A DNA stretch of 64,000 nucleotides from Pseudomonadota bacterium. GTDB taxonomy: Bacteria > Pseudomonadota > Gammaproteobacteria > Steroidobacterales > JBCBZW01. Location of the stretch: positions 1-64,000 of the forward strand of contig JBCCWS010000004.1 in the NCBI GenBank assembly GCA_039193195.1, given 5' to 3'. A program made the position numbers and the translations under genes. The notes under the pieces were generated by a model. It ran no database searches, had not been told where the DNA came from, and saw only the letters and a program-made list of their open reading frames with translations. This document shows positions 46,099 to 54,951 of the stretch, one piece after another (positions within the stretch are counted from its first letter, which is position 1; the number at the start of each line of letters is the position of its first letter).

Positions 46099-46590
46099 TC
46101 ACCGTGCCGTGGCGGGCGGAGTGCCGTCCCAGTCGCGGTAGGGGCACCTGGCTAGGTAGACGTTGTAGTAGCGCTTATCCATGGAGACTTCCTGCCCAAG
46201 CCAGTCAGGTCTTGGGTGCGCTTGATCTGGCGAGGCGAGTTCGATCTCCGCGACGATCAAGCCAGCATTCGCCGCCTCGAACTCGTCGATCTCCCAGACG
46301 AACTGCCCGTCCGGGACGTAGTGACGGGTCTTTTCCACCGGATGGTCGGCGCAGAGAGGAAACAAGGCGAGCGCCTGTGCTAGGGGAATCGGAAACTCGA
46401 ACTCCTGGCGCTCAATCGAGAGTGTGCTGCTCTTGATATTCAAGTTTGCCTGCTCGCCCTCCACGCGCACGCGCACCGATGCCCGGCCGGCCTCGCTGAG
46501 GTAGGCCTGGCGCATCGTCACGGAGCGACTCACCAGCGGTCGCCAACCCTCATGGCGTAGGAGGAACTTGCGCTCGATTTCCTGTCCCAA
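46099..46590 (-). CDS. CYTH domain triphosphatase (triphosphate tunnel metalloenzyme)
   Basis: 163 residues. The opening motif EIERKFLL is the ExExK signature, and RVRVEGEQANLNIK and WEIDEFEAANAGLIVAEIEL supply the acidic and basic residues lining the tunnel. Bacterial stand-alone members hydrolyse inorganic tripolyphosphate or NTPs. TTG start 5 bases after the gpmA stop, so translation follows gpmA. It may process short polyphosphates, which would link it to the ppk1 cluster about 1.9 kb away, but that is inference. Confidence 0.88.
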   Translation of the reverse strand: MGQEIERKFLLRHEGWRPLVSRSVTMRQAYLSEAGRASVRVRVEGEQANLNIKSSTLSIERQEFEFPIPLAQALALFPLCADHPVEKTRHYVPDGQFVWEIDEFEAANAGLIVAEIELASPDQAHPRPDWLGQEVSMDKRYYNVYLARCPYRDWDGTPPATAR

Positions 46591-46595
46591 GGTAC

Positions 46596-47348
46596 CTAGC
46601 CCTGTGCTTGGCCCTGAGCGGCAACGGCCGCAGCCGCAGCCTTGATCGTTTCTGGGTCACCGAGGTACGCGCGGGAAATTTCTCGAAGATCGTCGTCGAG
46701 CTCGTAGACCAGCGGCACTCCGGTTGGGATGTTCAGGCCTGTAATCTCATCGTCGGAAATGCCGCTGAGCATTTTGACCAAGGCCCGAAGACTGTTGCCA
46801 TGAGCGGCGATCAAGACCCGTTCACCCGACCGAACGCGTGGGGCGATCTCCGCTTCCCAGAAAGGTTGTACGCGCGCCAACGTGTCCTTGAGGGATTCCG
46901 TGCCAGGCAGTTGCCCTGGATCGACCGCAGCATAGCGTCGATCGTGGCGGGGGTGGCGCTCATCATCGCCTTCCATGTGGGGCGGCGGGATGTCGTAGCT
47001 GCGGCGCCAAACGTGTACTTGCTCGTCGCCGTGTTTGGCGGCGGTCTGCGCCTTGTTGAGCCCCTGAAGGGCGCCGTAATGGCGCTCGTTCAGCTCCCAC
47101 TGGCGGTGGACAGGCAGCCATAGCAAGTCCAGTTCATCGAGGATGCTCCACAGGGTGCGAATGGCGCGTGTCAGCACGGATGTGTACGCGACATCGAATG
47201 TGAGGCCGGCGTCGCGGATGAGCGTTCCCGCAGCGATCGCCTCTGCGCGACCCTGCTCGGTGAGGTCGACATCCTTCCAACCGGTGAAGCGGTTCTCGAG
47301 GTTCCAGGTGCTCTGACCGTGGCGGACGAGGACGAGCGTGTGGGGCAT
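46596..47348 (-). CDS. gpmA: 2,3-bisphosphoglycerate-dependent phosphoglycerate mutase
   Basis: 250 residues. Interconverts 3- and 2-phosphoglycerate in glycolysis and gluconeogenesis. The phosphohistidine motif [18 protein letters not shown], the [15 protein letters not shown] loop and the second His in [10 protein letters not shown] are intact, and length is normal. ATG 47348 has GGAG 8 bases upstream; a longer frame to 47387 is not needed. Operon with the CYTH triphosphatase. Confidence 0.96.
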   Translation of the reverse strand: MPHTLVLVRHGQSTWNLENRFTGWKDVDLTEQGRAEAIAAGTLIRDAGLTFDVAYTSVLTRAIRTLWSILDELDLLWLPVHRQWELNERHYGALQGLNKAQTAAKHGDEQVHVWRRSYDIPPPHMEGDDERHPRHDRRYAAVDPGQLPGTESLKDTLARVQPFWEAEIAPRVRSGERVLIAAHGNSLRALVKMLSGISDDEITGLNIPTGVPLVYELDDDLREISRAYLGDPETIKAAAAAVAAQGQAQG

Positions 47349-47474
47349 GACGCGAGCTCCGCTGTGATGAGGATGGCGCCAGAGCATACACCGCCGGTGC
47401 CCGCGCTGGCCCGGAGTGGGTATGATGCAGACACCGCAGCGGCGCCGCGCCGCGCAGCCAAGGACAGCTGATCG

Positions 47475-47720
47475 ATGGACGAGAGTCTCTGGAGCCTCTT
47501 CGATGCGTGGGAGCGCGTGCTCGAGCAGACCTACGCGTCGCAGCGCCTGCGAGCGCCTGGGCCGCGTCGCAGCGAACGTACCGGGCGCCCCCTGGCCGTG
47601 CCGACGTCGTTGATCACGCTAGAGTCTTTGATGGGCAACGTCAGCAGATCGGGGGTTGGTGGGGCTGCGCGACGTGCGGTCTTGGACGTGACGGCAACCG
47701 ATGAGTGGGATCTCGACTGA
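47475..47720 (+). CDS. Small hypothetical protein divergent from gpmA
   Basis: 81 residues, no recognised family. The N-terminus ([20 protein letters not shown]) looks helical and amphipathic, the middle is Arg/Pro-rich, and the end is acidic ([10 protein letters not shown]). AAGGA lies 9 bases before the ATG and codons mostly end in G or C as in real genes here. Could be a genuine small protein or a chance frame. Confidence 0.5.
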   Translation: MDESLWSLFDAWERVLEQTYASQRLRAPGPRRSERTGRPLAVPTSLITLESLMGNVSRSGVGGAARRAVLDVTATDEWDLD

Positions 47721-47777
47721 ACGCAACGCGGCGCCCCCAAGCCTCATCGTTCTGCGTCGGCTCGTGAAGAACTTCTT

Positions 47778-48785
47778 ATGCACCTTGCCCGCTTGCGGAC
47801 GCGTCCTCGCGTCCGTGTTCCGCTGCAACGCTCGCTTGTGGTGTTCTGTGCGTGCCTCTTGTGCAGGGCGGTGCCCGCGGTGAGCGATCCCGGGCCGTCC
47901 GTCCCCTCCAAGCTTACGCAGCTGAGCCCCTGGCTAGCCGCCCGCGAGGCGGCGATCGGCGACGTGCGAGAGGCCGCGGACAAGCAGGTCGTCTGGTATG
48001 GCGGCAAAGTTGGGCGCCGACCGCTGGCCCTGCTCTATTTGCATGGTTTCTCAGCCACTCGCCAAGAGACCCGCCCCTTCGCGGATCTTGTGGCCGACGC
48101 CCTTGGCGCGAACCTGTTTTACACCAGGCTCAGCGGGCATGGCCGCACTGGCGATGCCATGGCGCAGGCCAGCGTTGAGGACTGGCTGAACGATGGGCGA
48201 GAGGCGCTTGCCATTGCCAACCAACTTGGCGAGGAAGTCGTCGTCGTCGCGTGTTCGACCGGCGCAACACTGGCTACGGCCTTGGCAATGGAGGATGAGC
48301 TCGACGTAGGCCCCGTCAAAGCGATGGTCTTCATCTCACCTAACTTCGGGGTGGCGAACCGTGGCGCTCGCGTGTTTCTTTGGCCACTCGGCGGGTTCAT
48401 CGCTCGTATCGTCGGCGGAGCGTACCGCGAGTTTTCGCCCGTGAATGAGGCCCACGCACGGTATTGGACTACCCGCTATCCTACCTCCGCGGTGGGGACG
48501 ATGATGCGTTTGCTCCAGCGCGTGGAGCGTGGCTCGCCCGCCGCCTTGGACATGCCCGTTCTGACGTTTTACTCACCGAAGGATAAAGTGCTCGACGTGC
48601 CGGCGCTGCTGGCCATGCAGGAGCGCTTCGCAAACCCACGCAATCGCCTGCAGTCGGTAGAGGACGCGGCGGACAAAAGCCAACACGTGCTCGCTGGGGA
48701 TGCCTTATCGGCGCAGACGAGCGCACCGCTTGCAGAGCAGGCTATCCAGTTTCTGCTTTCCTTGGATCGCTCCAGGCCAGACTGA
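47778..48785 (+). CDS. Alpha/beta hydrolase, exported
   Basis: 335 residues with a basic N-terminus and hydrophobic stretch (SLVVFCACLLCRAVPAVS) that could be a signal peptide. The fold is shown by LLYLHGFSATRQETRPFADLV (oxyanion region), the nucleophile elbow VVACSTGATLATAL (Ala-Cys-Ser-Thr-Gly), acid in YSPKDKVLD and His in DKSQHVLAG. The lid segment is short and hydrophobic (LWPLGGFIARIVGG). Possibly an esterase or lipase; substrate unknown. Confidence 0.85.
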   Translation: MHLARLRTRPRVRVPLQRSLVVFCACLLCRAVPAVSDPGPSVPSKLTQLSPWLAAREAAIGDVREAADKQVVWYGGKVGRRPLALLYLHGFSATRQETRPFADLVADALGANLFYTRLSGHGRTGDAMAQASVEDWLNDGREALAIANQLGEEVVVVACSTGATLATALAMEDELDVGPVKAMVFISPNFGVANRGARVFLWPLGGFIARIVGGAYREFSPVNEAHARYWTTRYPTSAVGTMMRLLQRVERGSPAALDMPVLTFYSPKDKVLDVPALLAMQERFANPRNRLQSVEDAADKSQHVLAGDALSAQTSAPLAEQAIQFLLSLDRSRPD

Positions 48786-48848
48786 GGCTAACCTAACCGC
48801 TGCACTAGCTAGCGTCAATCTGGTATCGCACTGAAGGAGTTCAGGTTC

Positions 48849-50315
48849 TTGGATCGCAAGTGGGTTGTCTTCGTGGTGGTCGTGTTCGGCGTGTTCGTGT
48901 CTGTAGTGGACAGTAGCGCAACCGTTGTGGCCTTGCCGACGTTGGCGCAGCTATTTGCAACGGATCTACCCACCGTTCAGTGGGTAACTGTGGGCAACGG
49001 GTTGACGATAGCCGCCCTGCTCGTGCCCATGGGGCGCCTCGGCGATCTGATCGGGCGTAAGCTGGTGTATCTCCTTGGGTTCGCCACCTTCGTTACGGGG
49101 TCTTTAGTCGCGGGCAGTACCAACTCCGTCGAGATGCTCATTGTGGCCCGAGTGATCACCGGGGTCGGGGCCGCGGCCGCTCAAGGCAATGCCATGGCCA
49201 TCCTAGCGACCGCCTTCGAGAGCCACGAGCGGGGTCGCGTGCTCGGCTTGCAGATGGGCGTGGTAGGCGTAGGAGCGATCGTAGGGCCCGCCCTTGGCGG
49301 TTGGGTGATCGGTACGCTCGGCTGGCGCCAGGTCTTCCTGAGCGTTGGCGTCGCAGGCATCGCGGTGCTGATCTGTGCCCAGCTTGTGCTAAAACGACGC
49401 AAGGTGCGCCCGGTGCAACAAGCCCTGCGCTTTGACTGGCTCGGCGCTGCCCTGTCTGCGGCATTCCTAGTCGCCTTGTTGGTCAGCCTGTCGAGTGGCG
49501 CGCGAGTCGGTTGGACCTCGCCGCGACTATGGGCTGGGTTGGCCGCGGGCCTGGTCCTGTTGGTCTTGTTCGTCTGGCGTGAGCGTGTGGCAGCGGAGCC
49601 GATGCTGGATCTGCGCCTATTCTCCGTTCCCATCGTTGCAATGGGGGTGCTCGGCACCTTGACCACCTTTATGGGACTGGCAGCTATGCGCTACCTAGTG
49701 CCTTTCCACGTCCAGTCGGTGCTCGCGCTAGATGCCACCACCACCGGCCTGGTCTTGGTGCCGGCGGCCATCGTGACGGCTATCGCCTCGCCAGTCACTG
49801 GGCGCCTATCGGATCGCCTCGGTGCGCGGCGTTTTGCGCACGCCGGCCTTGCCGTCTGCGTACTCGGGTTGATCGGACTGGGCCTAGTGGGCCCTACTTC
49901 ATCGTTGGCCTTCGTGGTGGTGGCCATGATGGTCACGAGCTTCGGCGCTGCAGCCTTCCATGCGCCGAACACGAGTTCAGTGATAAACGCCGTCCCGAGG
50001 GAGCACTACGGAGTCGTTTCCGGATTTACTAATCTAGCGCGCAATGCGGGCAACGTGGTGGGCATCGCACTGGCCACGGCCACCGTGAGCTTGGTGATGA
50101 CCCGCGGAGGTTTCGCTCCAACGCTCGATCCGGCGGCGATGCCGGCAGCCGCGGCGGGCCAGGCTGCAGTGCTTGCGAGCTTCGATGGAGGCGCGCGTGC
50201 CGCCTTTTGGTTGCTGGCGGGGATCGCGGCCGCGGTGCTGCTCTGTTCGCTGCGGTTTGCTCGCGACCCCAAGCCAAATGATCAGGATGGCGAGGCGCCG
50301 GCTTTGAACGCGTAG
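48849..50315 (+). CDS. MFS drug:proton antiporter, DHA2 family (14 TM)
   Basis: 488 residues. TM1 with VVDSSATVVALPTLAQLF, the motif GRLGDLIGRKLVYLLG between TM2 and TM3, the antiporter motif region GPALGGWVIGTLGWRQVFLSV, and a late segment SSVINAVPREHYGVVSGFTNLARNAGNV are typical of EmrB/QacA-like pumps. The hydrophobic profile gives about 14 spans. Export of hydrophobic drugs is the family function; substrate not inferable. TTG start with AAGGAG 9 bases upstream. Confidence 0.92.
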   Translation: MDRKWVVFVVVVFGVFVSVVDSSATVVALPTLAQLFATDLPTVQWVTVGNGLTIAALLVPMGRLGDLIGRKLVYLLGFATFVTGSLVAGSTNSVEMLIVARVITGVGAAAAQGNAMAILATAFESHERGRVLGLQMGVVGVGAIVGPALGGWVIGTLGWRQVFLSVGVAGIAVLICAQLVLKRRKVRPVQQALRFDWLGAALSAAFLVALLVSLSSGARVGWTSPRLWAGLAAGLVLLVLFVWRERVAAEPMLDLRLFSVPIVAMGVLGTLTTFMGLAAMRYLVPFHVQSVLALDATTTGLVLVPAAIVTAIASPVTGRLSDRLGARRFAHAGLAVCVLGLIGLGLVGPTSSLAFVVVAMMVTSFGAAAFHAPNTSSVINAVPREHYGVVSGFTNLARNAGNVVGIALATATVSLVMTRGGFAPTLDPAAMPAAAAGQAAVLASFDGGARAAFWLLAGIAAAVLLCSLRFARDPKPNDQDGEAPALNA

Positions 50316-50333
50316 CTGCCCGTCGGACGCTGC

Positions 50334-50810
50334 TTACTTAGCCAGGGAGACGGGGCGCAGGCCGACGGCGACTGCGTCGGGAAGCTGGCAAATCGCCTTG
50401 GCATCGAGGAGCAGGGCGTAGACCTCGTGCAACCGGTCGGGAATGCGGAGTTGCCCATCGTTCGACTCGTACTTGCTCATCAAGAATCGGCGAGGTTCCA
50501 GCGGCAGGTTGTACAGATCGAGCATCACCATGTCCCATTCCGCGAAGTAGGCCGGACCCAGTGGCTCGTAGGTCAGCAGGGTGACGTTCTCGTGGCGTGG
50601 ATCGTTGATGATGTTGCCGTAAAGCTGGTTGATGGCACGGACAGGGCCCTCGAGCACCTGCAGGAACCTGTCGCCCGAGAGTAAGAGCATGCCGGTAATG
50701 TTCCGCGCGGCGTTTCTTTCCGCGCTCACCTGCGCGAGTGTCTCCAGGGCTGTCTCGGACAACATCTCGTCGATGCTGTTGCTGCGATAGATCAGTCTGC
50801 AACGCGACAT
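50334..50810 (-). CDS. BLUF domain blue-light photoreceptor
   Basis: 158 residues. Flavin-binding blue-light sensor. The photocycle residues are in place: Tyr8 in RLIYRSNS, Asn33 in SAERNAARNITG and Gln51 in FLQVLEG; the Trp/Met strand follows as AEWDMVML. No catalytic output domain is fused; the C-terminal ~60 residues are a short helical cap typical of stand-alone BLUF proteins that act through partners. Convergent with the MFS gene. Its partner is unknown. Confidence 0.92.
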   Translation of the reverse strand: MSRCRLIYRSNSIDEMLSETALETLAQVSAERNAARNITGMLLLSGDRFLQVLEGPVRAINQLYGNIINDPRHENVTLLTYEPLGPAYFAEWDMVMLDLYNLPLEPRRFLMSKYESNDGQLRIPDRLHEVYALLLDAKAICQLPDAVAVGLRPVSLAK

Positions 50811-50963
50811 GCGGCTTAGCTGTGGGTCGGAATCTGGCGCTTAGACTACCGGAATCATGGGTGACGAGGTAGCGATCTGGGTACCCGTGCCGCGACGCTA
50901 GCCCACGCGCCCGAGCGCGGTACAATCGCCTCCACAGTGGTGCTAGACGCACGGGGGACAGCG

Positions 50964-51626
50964 GTGCCTGATGCAGAGTTCTGGTTGGCGCGCTGGCGCG
51001 AAGGCGCCATTGGATTTCACCAAGGTCACACCAACCAGACCCTGGAGCGCTTCGTTGACCGCCTAGGCCTCGATGAGCGTCCTGGCGCCGTGTTTTTGCC
51101 CTTGTGCGGGAAAGCCTACGATATGGATTGGCTAGCGGCGCGCGGCCATCCGGTGATCGGCATCGACCTGAGCGAGCTCGCCGCCCAGCAGTTCTTCGCG
51201 GAGTACGGACATGCCCCGAAGGTCACGCCGGAGGGCCCCAGGCTCACTCGCTACGCGGCTGGAAACGTCACCTTCTTCGTTGGCGATGTCTTCGCCCTCG
51301 AACAGTCGCATTTAGCCGACGTCACCGCCGTGTTCGATCGAGGGGCGCTAGTCGCCCTCGATGACGCCGAGCGCGCCCGCTACGTCGATCACCTGGCGCG
51401 GGTGCTACCGAGCGCCTGCAATACGCTCCTGGTAGTGGTCGAGTACGATGAGCAGGCTATGCACGGACCTCCGTTTTCCGTACGTGAGGAGGAGGTTCAA
51501 GCCCTGTTTGAGGCAAGGCACGAGATCGACTTGCTAATGCGTCGGGAGGTGCTGGACGAGGAGCCGAAGTTTCGCGATCGAGGCCTCACGGCAATGGCTG
51601 AAACCGCATACCTCCTGCGCAGCTAA
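50964..51626 (+). CDS. tpm: Thiopurine S-methyltransferase
   Basis: 220 residues. Transfers methyl from SAM to thiopurines and, in bacteria, to selenium or tellurium compounds. The signature FWLARWREGAIGFHQG at the N-terminus, VFLPLCGKAYDMDWLAARGH with GIDLSE (SAM site), and VFDRGALVALD are diagnostic. GTG 50964 with GGGGGA about 6 bases upstream gives the standard N-terminus. Followed 41 bases later by another methyltransferase. Confidence 0.93.
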   Translation: MPDAEFWLARWREGAIGFHQGHTNQTLERFVDRLGLDERPGAVFLPLCGKAYDMDWLAARGHPVIGIDLSELAAQQFFAEYGHAPKVTPEGPRLTRYAAGNVTFFVGDVFALEQSHLADVTAVFDRGALVALDDAERARYVDHLARVLPSACNTLLVVVEYDEQAMHGPPFSVREEEVQALFEARHEIDLLMRREVLDEEPKFRDRGLTAMAETAYLLRS

Positions 51627-51667
51627 GTGAGTTACCGGCAGCCCGCAACCGGTGAGTGCTCGGACCC

Positions 51668-53038
51668 ATGAGCTCCCTGGAGGGTAAGTTGGCCTGCCCG
51701 ATCAGCAACCAGGCCCTCCAGCTCGTTGCGCAGGCCTGGTGTTCTGACGATGGTTCCGCGCAATACCCCGTGCGTGGGGGTCTGCCCTGCCTTTACGGTG
51801 CGCCCACGGCCGCTCTTGGCGATTGGCGATTGCGATTTCATCGAGAGATTGCGATGGCAAAGCGGGAAGCGAGTGAACTGCGCAGGCACCTCGCCAGCGC
51901 AGGCAAGCGGGTGCTGGCGCCGAGCCGCGAGCGTATGGCCAAGGTAGCAGAAGCCCGCGCGCGCTACGCCCAGGAGGTTGGTGAGATCCTTGCACCGTTC
52001 GCAGAAGACGCCTTGGATACGGCGCAGATCGACGCCGAACTCTCCACGCTGATCGCTCTGCGCACGCGACTACCACCGACGCAAGGCGTGTTGACTTACA
52101 CCGCGAACATATTTCGCGATTGGGCTTGGGGAGACGAGGAGAACCGCGCTTCGCTTGAGGCGGTGGTCGCGGCATTGCCAAATCGCACGACTGATCGGCT
52201 GGTACTCGGCAGTGGAGCCGGGCGCCTGAGCTACGATATTCACCAGTACCTCGCAGAAGGCACCACGCTGGCGCTCGACATCAACCCCTTCCTGGCTCGA
52301 ATCGCGTATGTGCTGAGCGCAGGCGGTGAGATTGCGCTGCACGAGTTTCCCCTGGCGCCCAAGGGCGTCGCCGACGTGGCGATCGCGCACCGACTTAAGG
52401 CACCGCAGCGCGCACGCGAGGGCCTGCACTTCCTGCTCGCAGATGTGCATCGCCCACCCCTCATCTGGGGCAGCATGGACCTGGTAGTGACCCCGTGGGT
52501 GGTCGACATCGTGGATGAAGATCTGGGGCAGCAGGCGCGCCGGATCAACCGCCTGCTAAAGCCTGAGGGACGCTGGATCTCCTTTGGATCACTGAGCTTC
52601 TCGGGCGCGGATTCGCCGGCGCGCTATTGCCTCGAGGAAGTGCTAGCGGTGGTGGAAGCCGCGGGTTTTACTCCGCCGCTCGTGACGGAACACGAGCTGC
52701 CGTACTTGCGTTCGCCGCACAGTCGCCACGCGCGGATGGAGCAGGTGCTGGTCCTGGCAGCCGACAAGACGCGAGACGCAGCGGCACCAGCCGCGCACGT
52801 TAGCCTGCCAGACTGGATCAGCGTGGGGGAGACGCCCGTGCCACTCAGCGAGTCGTTCAAACTGCAGGCAGCCTCCACGCGGATCCACGCATTTCTCATG
52901 TCCATGATCGACGGTCAACGCTCGATCGCAGACATGGCCACGCTGATGGAGGCGCAGCAGTTGATGCCTAAAGCGGATGCGCAGCAGGCGATCAGAGGTT
53001 TCCTGACTCGCATGTATGAAGAAAGTCGCCAGCGCTAG
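51668..53038 (+). CDS. Multi-module methyltransferase (zinc-ribbon-like/SAM/PqqD-like)
   Basis: 456 residues in three parts. Residues 1-45 look like a Trm112/zinc-ribbon module (LACPISNQALQLV, YPVRGGLPCLYG). Residues ~140-355 form a class I SAM methyltransferase with a block resembling the N2227/carnosine methyltransferase family: TYTANIFRDWAWGDEENRAS, then the SAM loop RLVLGSGAGRLSYDIHQ and LALDINPFLARIAY. The last ~55 residues (FLMSMIDGQRSIADMATLME) resemble PqqD-like small peptide-binding domains. The substrate is unknown; the last part hints at peptide or protein substrates. GTG 51656 is an alternative start. Confidence 0.78.
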   Translation: MSSLEGKLACPISNQALQLVAQAWCSDDGSAQYPVRGGLPCLYGAPTAALGDWRLRFHREIAMAKREASELRRHLASAGKRVLAPSRERMAKVAEARARYAQEVGEILAPFAEDALDTAQIDAELSTLIALRTRLPPTQGVLTYTANIFRDWAWGDEENRASLEAVVAALPNRTTDRLVLGSGAGRLSYDIHQYLAEGTTLALDINPFLARIAYVLSAGGEIALHEFPLAPKGVADVAIAHRLKAPQRAREGLHFLLADVHRPPLIWGSMDLVVTPWVVDIVDEDLGQQARRINRLLKPEGRWISFGSLSFSGADSPARYCLEEVLAVVEAAGFTPPLVTEHELPYLRSPHSRHARMEQVLVLAADKTRDAAAPAAHVSLPDWISVGETPVPLSESFKLQAASTRIHAFLMSMIDGQRSIADMATLMEAQQLMPKADAQQAIRGFLTRMYEESRQR

Positions 53039-53059
53039 TGAGTCTGTTGGGGGCTGGGT

Positions 53060-54166
53060 TCAGTCGCCAGGCCGATCGAAGCTGACAGACTTGATGAGGG
53101 CGTACAGCGCTTGCCCTTCGCGCAGGGATAGCGCCTCCCTTGCAGCGCGCGTGATGCGTGAGCGCAGCTGCTGGTCGCCGAGCGCCAACAACACCTCGAC
53201 GAAGGGAGAGTCTGGCCCCGCCTGTCGACAGCGGATGACTTCCGCTCGGAGCACGTTGCGGATGCTGATCGCCTGCGGCGGATCCAGCGCCAAGGATACG
53301 TCGCGCGCCAACACGCGAAGTCGCAGAGCCGTCCCGGGCTCGACCGGGGCGAGGGTAGGGATGACCAAGCGGTGCTGGGCGACCCTCACGCTCATAAGGC
53401 GATAGTGCTCGTCGTAGTTATCGGCCTCGCCGTGGAGCAGCACGCCTGCATCGTAGCGACCGGTGATAGCTTCGAGGTCCTCCCGCGCCAACACCTCACC
53501 GACCGGGCCCAGCAGGCGCAGGCGGCCCCCGTCGAGCACCAACACCCGGTCTGCCAATCGCGTCACTTCATCTAGTGCGTGGGTCACGTACAGAACGGGC
53601 AAGGAGAAGCGGGTCGACAATGCATCAAGGTAGGGCAATATCTCGCCCTTGCGACTAGCGTCCAGGGCGGACAGGGGCTCATCTAGGAGCAGGAGCTTCG
53701 GCCTCGCCAGCAGCGTCCGCGCGAGGGACACTCGCTGATGCTCACCGCCCGATAGGCCCTCTACGCGCCGGGCGAGCAGGGGGCCGAGGTCGAAGGCCTC
53801 GGTGACCTCCTCGAAGTAGGCCCGTTGGCGCAGGTGGCTCGCCACCTGGCGCCAGGCAAATCGCAGATTGCCACTGACATCGAGGTGGGGGAAGAGCCGG
53901 CCGTCCTGGAATGTCAGCCCAACCGGTCGTTGGTGGGCTGGGAGGTCGAGCCCACGGGCACTGTCCAGCAGGCATTGATCGGCGAGCATGATGCGCCCGG
54001 CCGCGCGATCCAAACCTGCAATCGCGCGCAACAAGGTGCTCTTGCCGCTGCCGCTTGGGCCGAAGACGGCGGTGATGCCCCGCAGGGGGAGCCGCTCGGC
54101 GAGGACCAGCGAGAAGGTACCCCGATCGACTGTGATGTCGAGCTGCAGCCGCGAGTCATCGCGCAT
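53060..54166 (-). CDS. modC: Molybdate ABC transporter ATP-binding protein
   Basis: 368 residues. Walker A GPSGSGKST, Q-loop VGLTFQDGRLFPHL, signature LSGGEHQRVSLARTL, Walker B LLLLDEPLSALDA and the H-loop VTHALDE are intact. The C-terminal ~110 residues form an Mop/OB-fold regulatory domain (TALRLRVLARDVSLALD), diagnostic for ModC rather than general importers. The ATG overlaps the modB end by 11 bases. Confidence 0.93.
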   Translation of the reverse strand: MRDDSRLQLDITVDRGTFSLVLAERLPLRGITAVFGPSGSGKSTLLRAIAGLDRAAGRIMLADQCLLDSARGLDLPAHQRPVGLTFQDGRLFPHLDVSGNLRFAWRQVASHLRQRAYFEEVTEAFDLGPLLARRVEGLSGGEHQRVSLARTLLARPKLLLLDEPLSALDASRKGEILPYLDALSTRFSLPVLYVTHALDEVTRLADRVLVLDGGRLRLLGPVGEVLAREDLEAITGRYDAGVLLHGEADNYDEHYRLMSVRVAQHRLVIPTLAPVEPGTALRLRVLARDVSLALDPPQAISIRNVLRAEVIRCRQAGPDSPFVEVLLALGDQQLRSRITRAAREALSLREGQALYALIKSVSFDRPGD

Positions 54167-54839
54167 GGGGGCCTCGGGGGTACAGACGCCGGCTATTGCC
54201 GCCGTAGACCAGCAACAGGACGAAAAACGAGAACAGCAGCAGCCCGAGGGACAGGACGTGCGCTTCGCCGTAACGCAGGGTCTCCACCTGTTCGTAGATC
54301 GCGATTGAGATCACCCGAGTCTCTCCGGGTATCGCACCGCCCACCATGAGCACTACGCCGAACTCGCCGACCGTGTGGGTGAATGCCAATACCCCAGCGG
54401 TCAGATAGCCGCGGCGCGCGAGCGGAAGGGCGAGGCGCGCAAACCGCTCCCTCGGCCCGGCGCCCAAGGTCGCTGCGGCTTCCAGAAGACGCCCGTCGAC
54501 GCCTTCGAACGCTCGTTGCAAGGGTTGCACTGCGAAGGGCAAGGAGTAGACCACCGAGGCGACCACCAGGCCGGTGAAGGAAAAAGTCAGGGCATCGCCG
54601 GTTAGCTGCACCCACAGGCGGCCAAGCGGCGCGGTGGGGCTGAGCAGGGTAAGTAGGTAGAAACCTAGCACTGTGGGGGGGAGGACTAGGGGCAGTGCAG
54701 TGATGGCCTCGACGGTGGGCCGGAACGGTGACTGGGAGCGCGCCAACCACCAGGCCAGGGGAGTCGCCAGGGCGAGCAGGATGAGTGTGGTCACGCCCGC
54801 CAGGCGCGCCGTTAGCCACACGGGATCCAGATCGAGCAT
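54156..54839 (-). CDS. modB: Molybdate ABC transporter permease
   Basis: 227 residues with five or six hydrophobic segments (VTTLILLALATPLAWWLA; AITALPLVLPPTVLGFYLL). The EAA loop that docks the ATPase is LLEAAATLGAGPRERFARLALP. Overlaps modC, so both are translated together. The periplasmic binding protein gene modA normally precedes modB; the upstream sequence here is an unrelated divergent gene, so modA must lie elsewhere or be absent. Confidence 0.93.
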   Translation of the reverse strand: MLDLDPVWLTARLAGVTTLILLALATPLAWWLARSQSPFRPTVEAITALPLVLPPTVLGFYLLTLLSPTAPLGRLWVQLTGDALTFSFTGLVVASVVYSLPFAVQPLQRAFEGVDGRLLEAAATLGAGPRERFARLALPLARRGYLTAGVLAFTHTVGEFGVVLMVGGAIPGETRVISIAIYEQVETLRYGEAHVLSLGLLLFSFFVLLLVYGGNSRRLYPRGPHAR

Positions 54840-54951
54840 CAGGCGTGTTTTTCGATCGACATTACGAGCAGTATAGCGTTCGGCTGGCTCCCTCGCTGCG
54901 GCCAGCGCGCTGATACACTGGTGAGCGAATGATTACTGCAGGGAAGGATGC

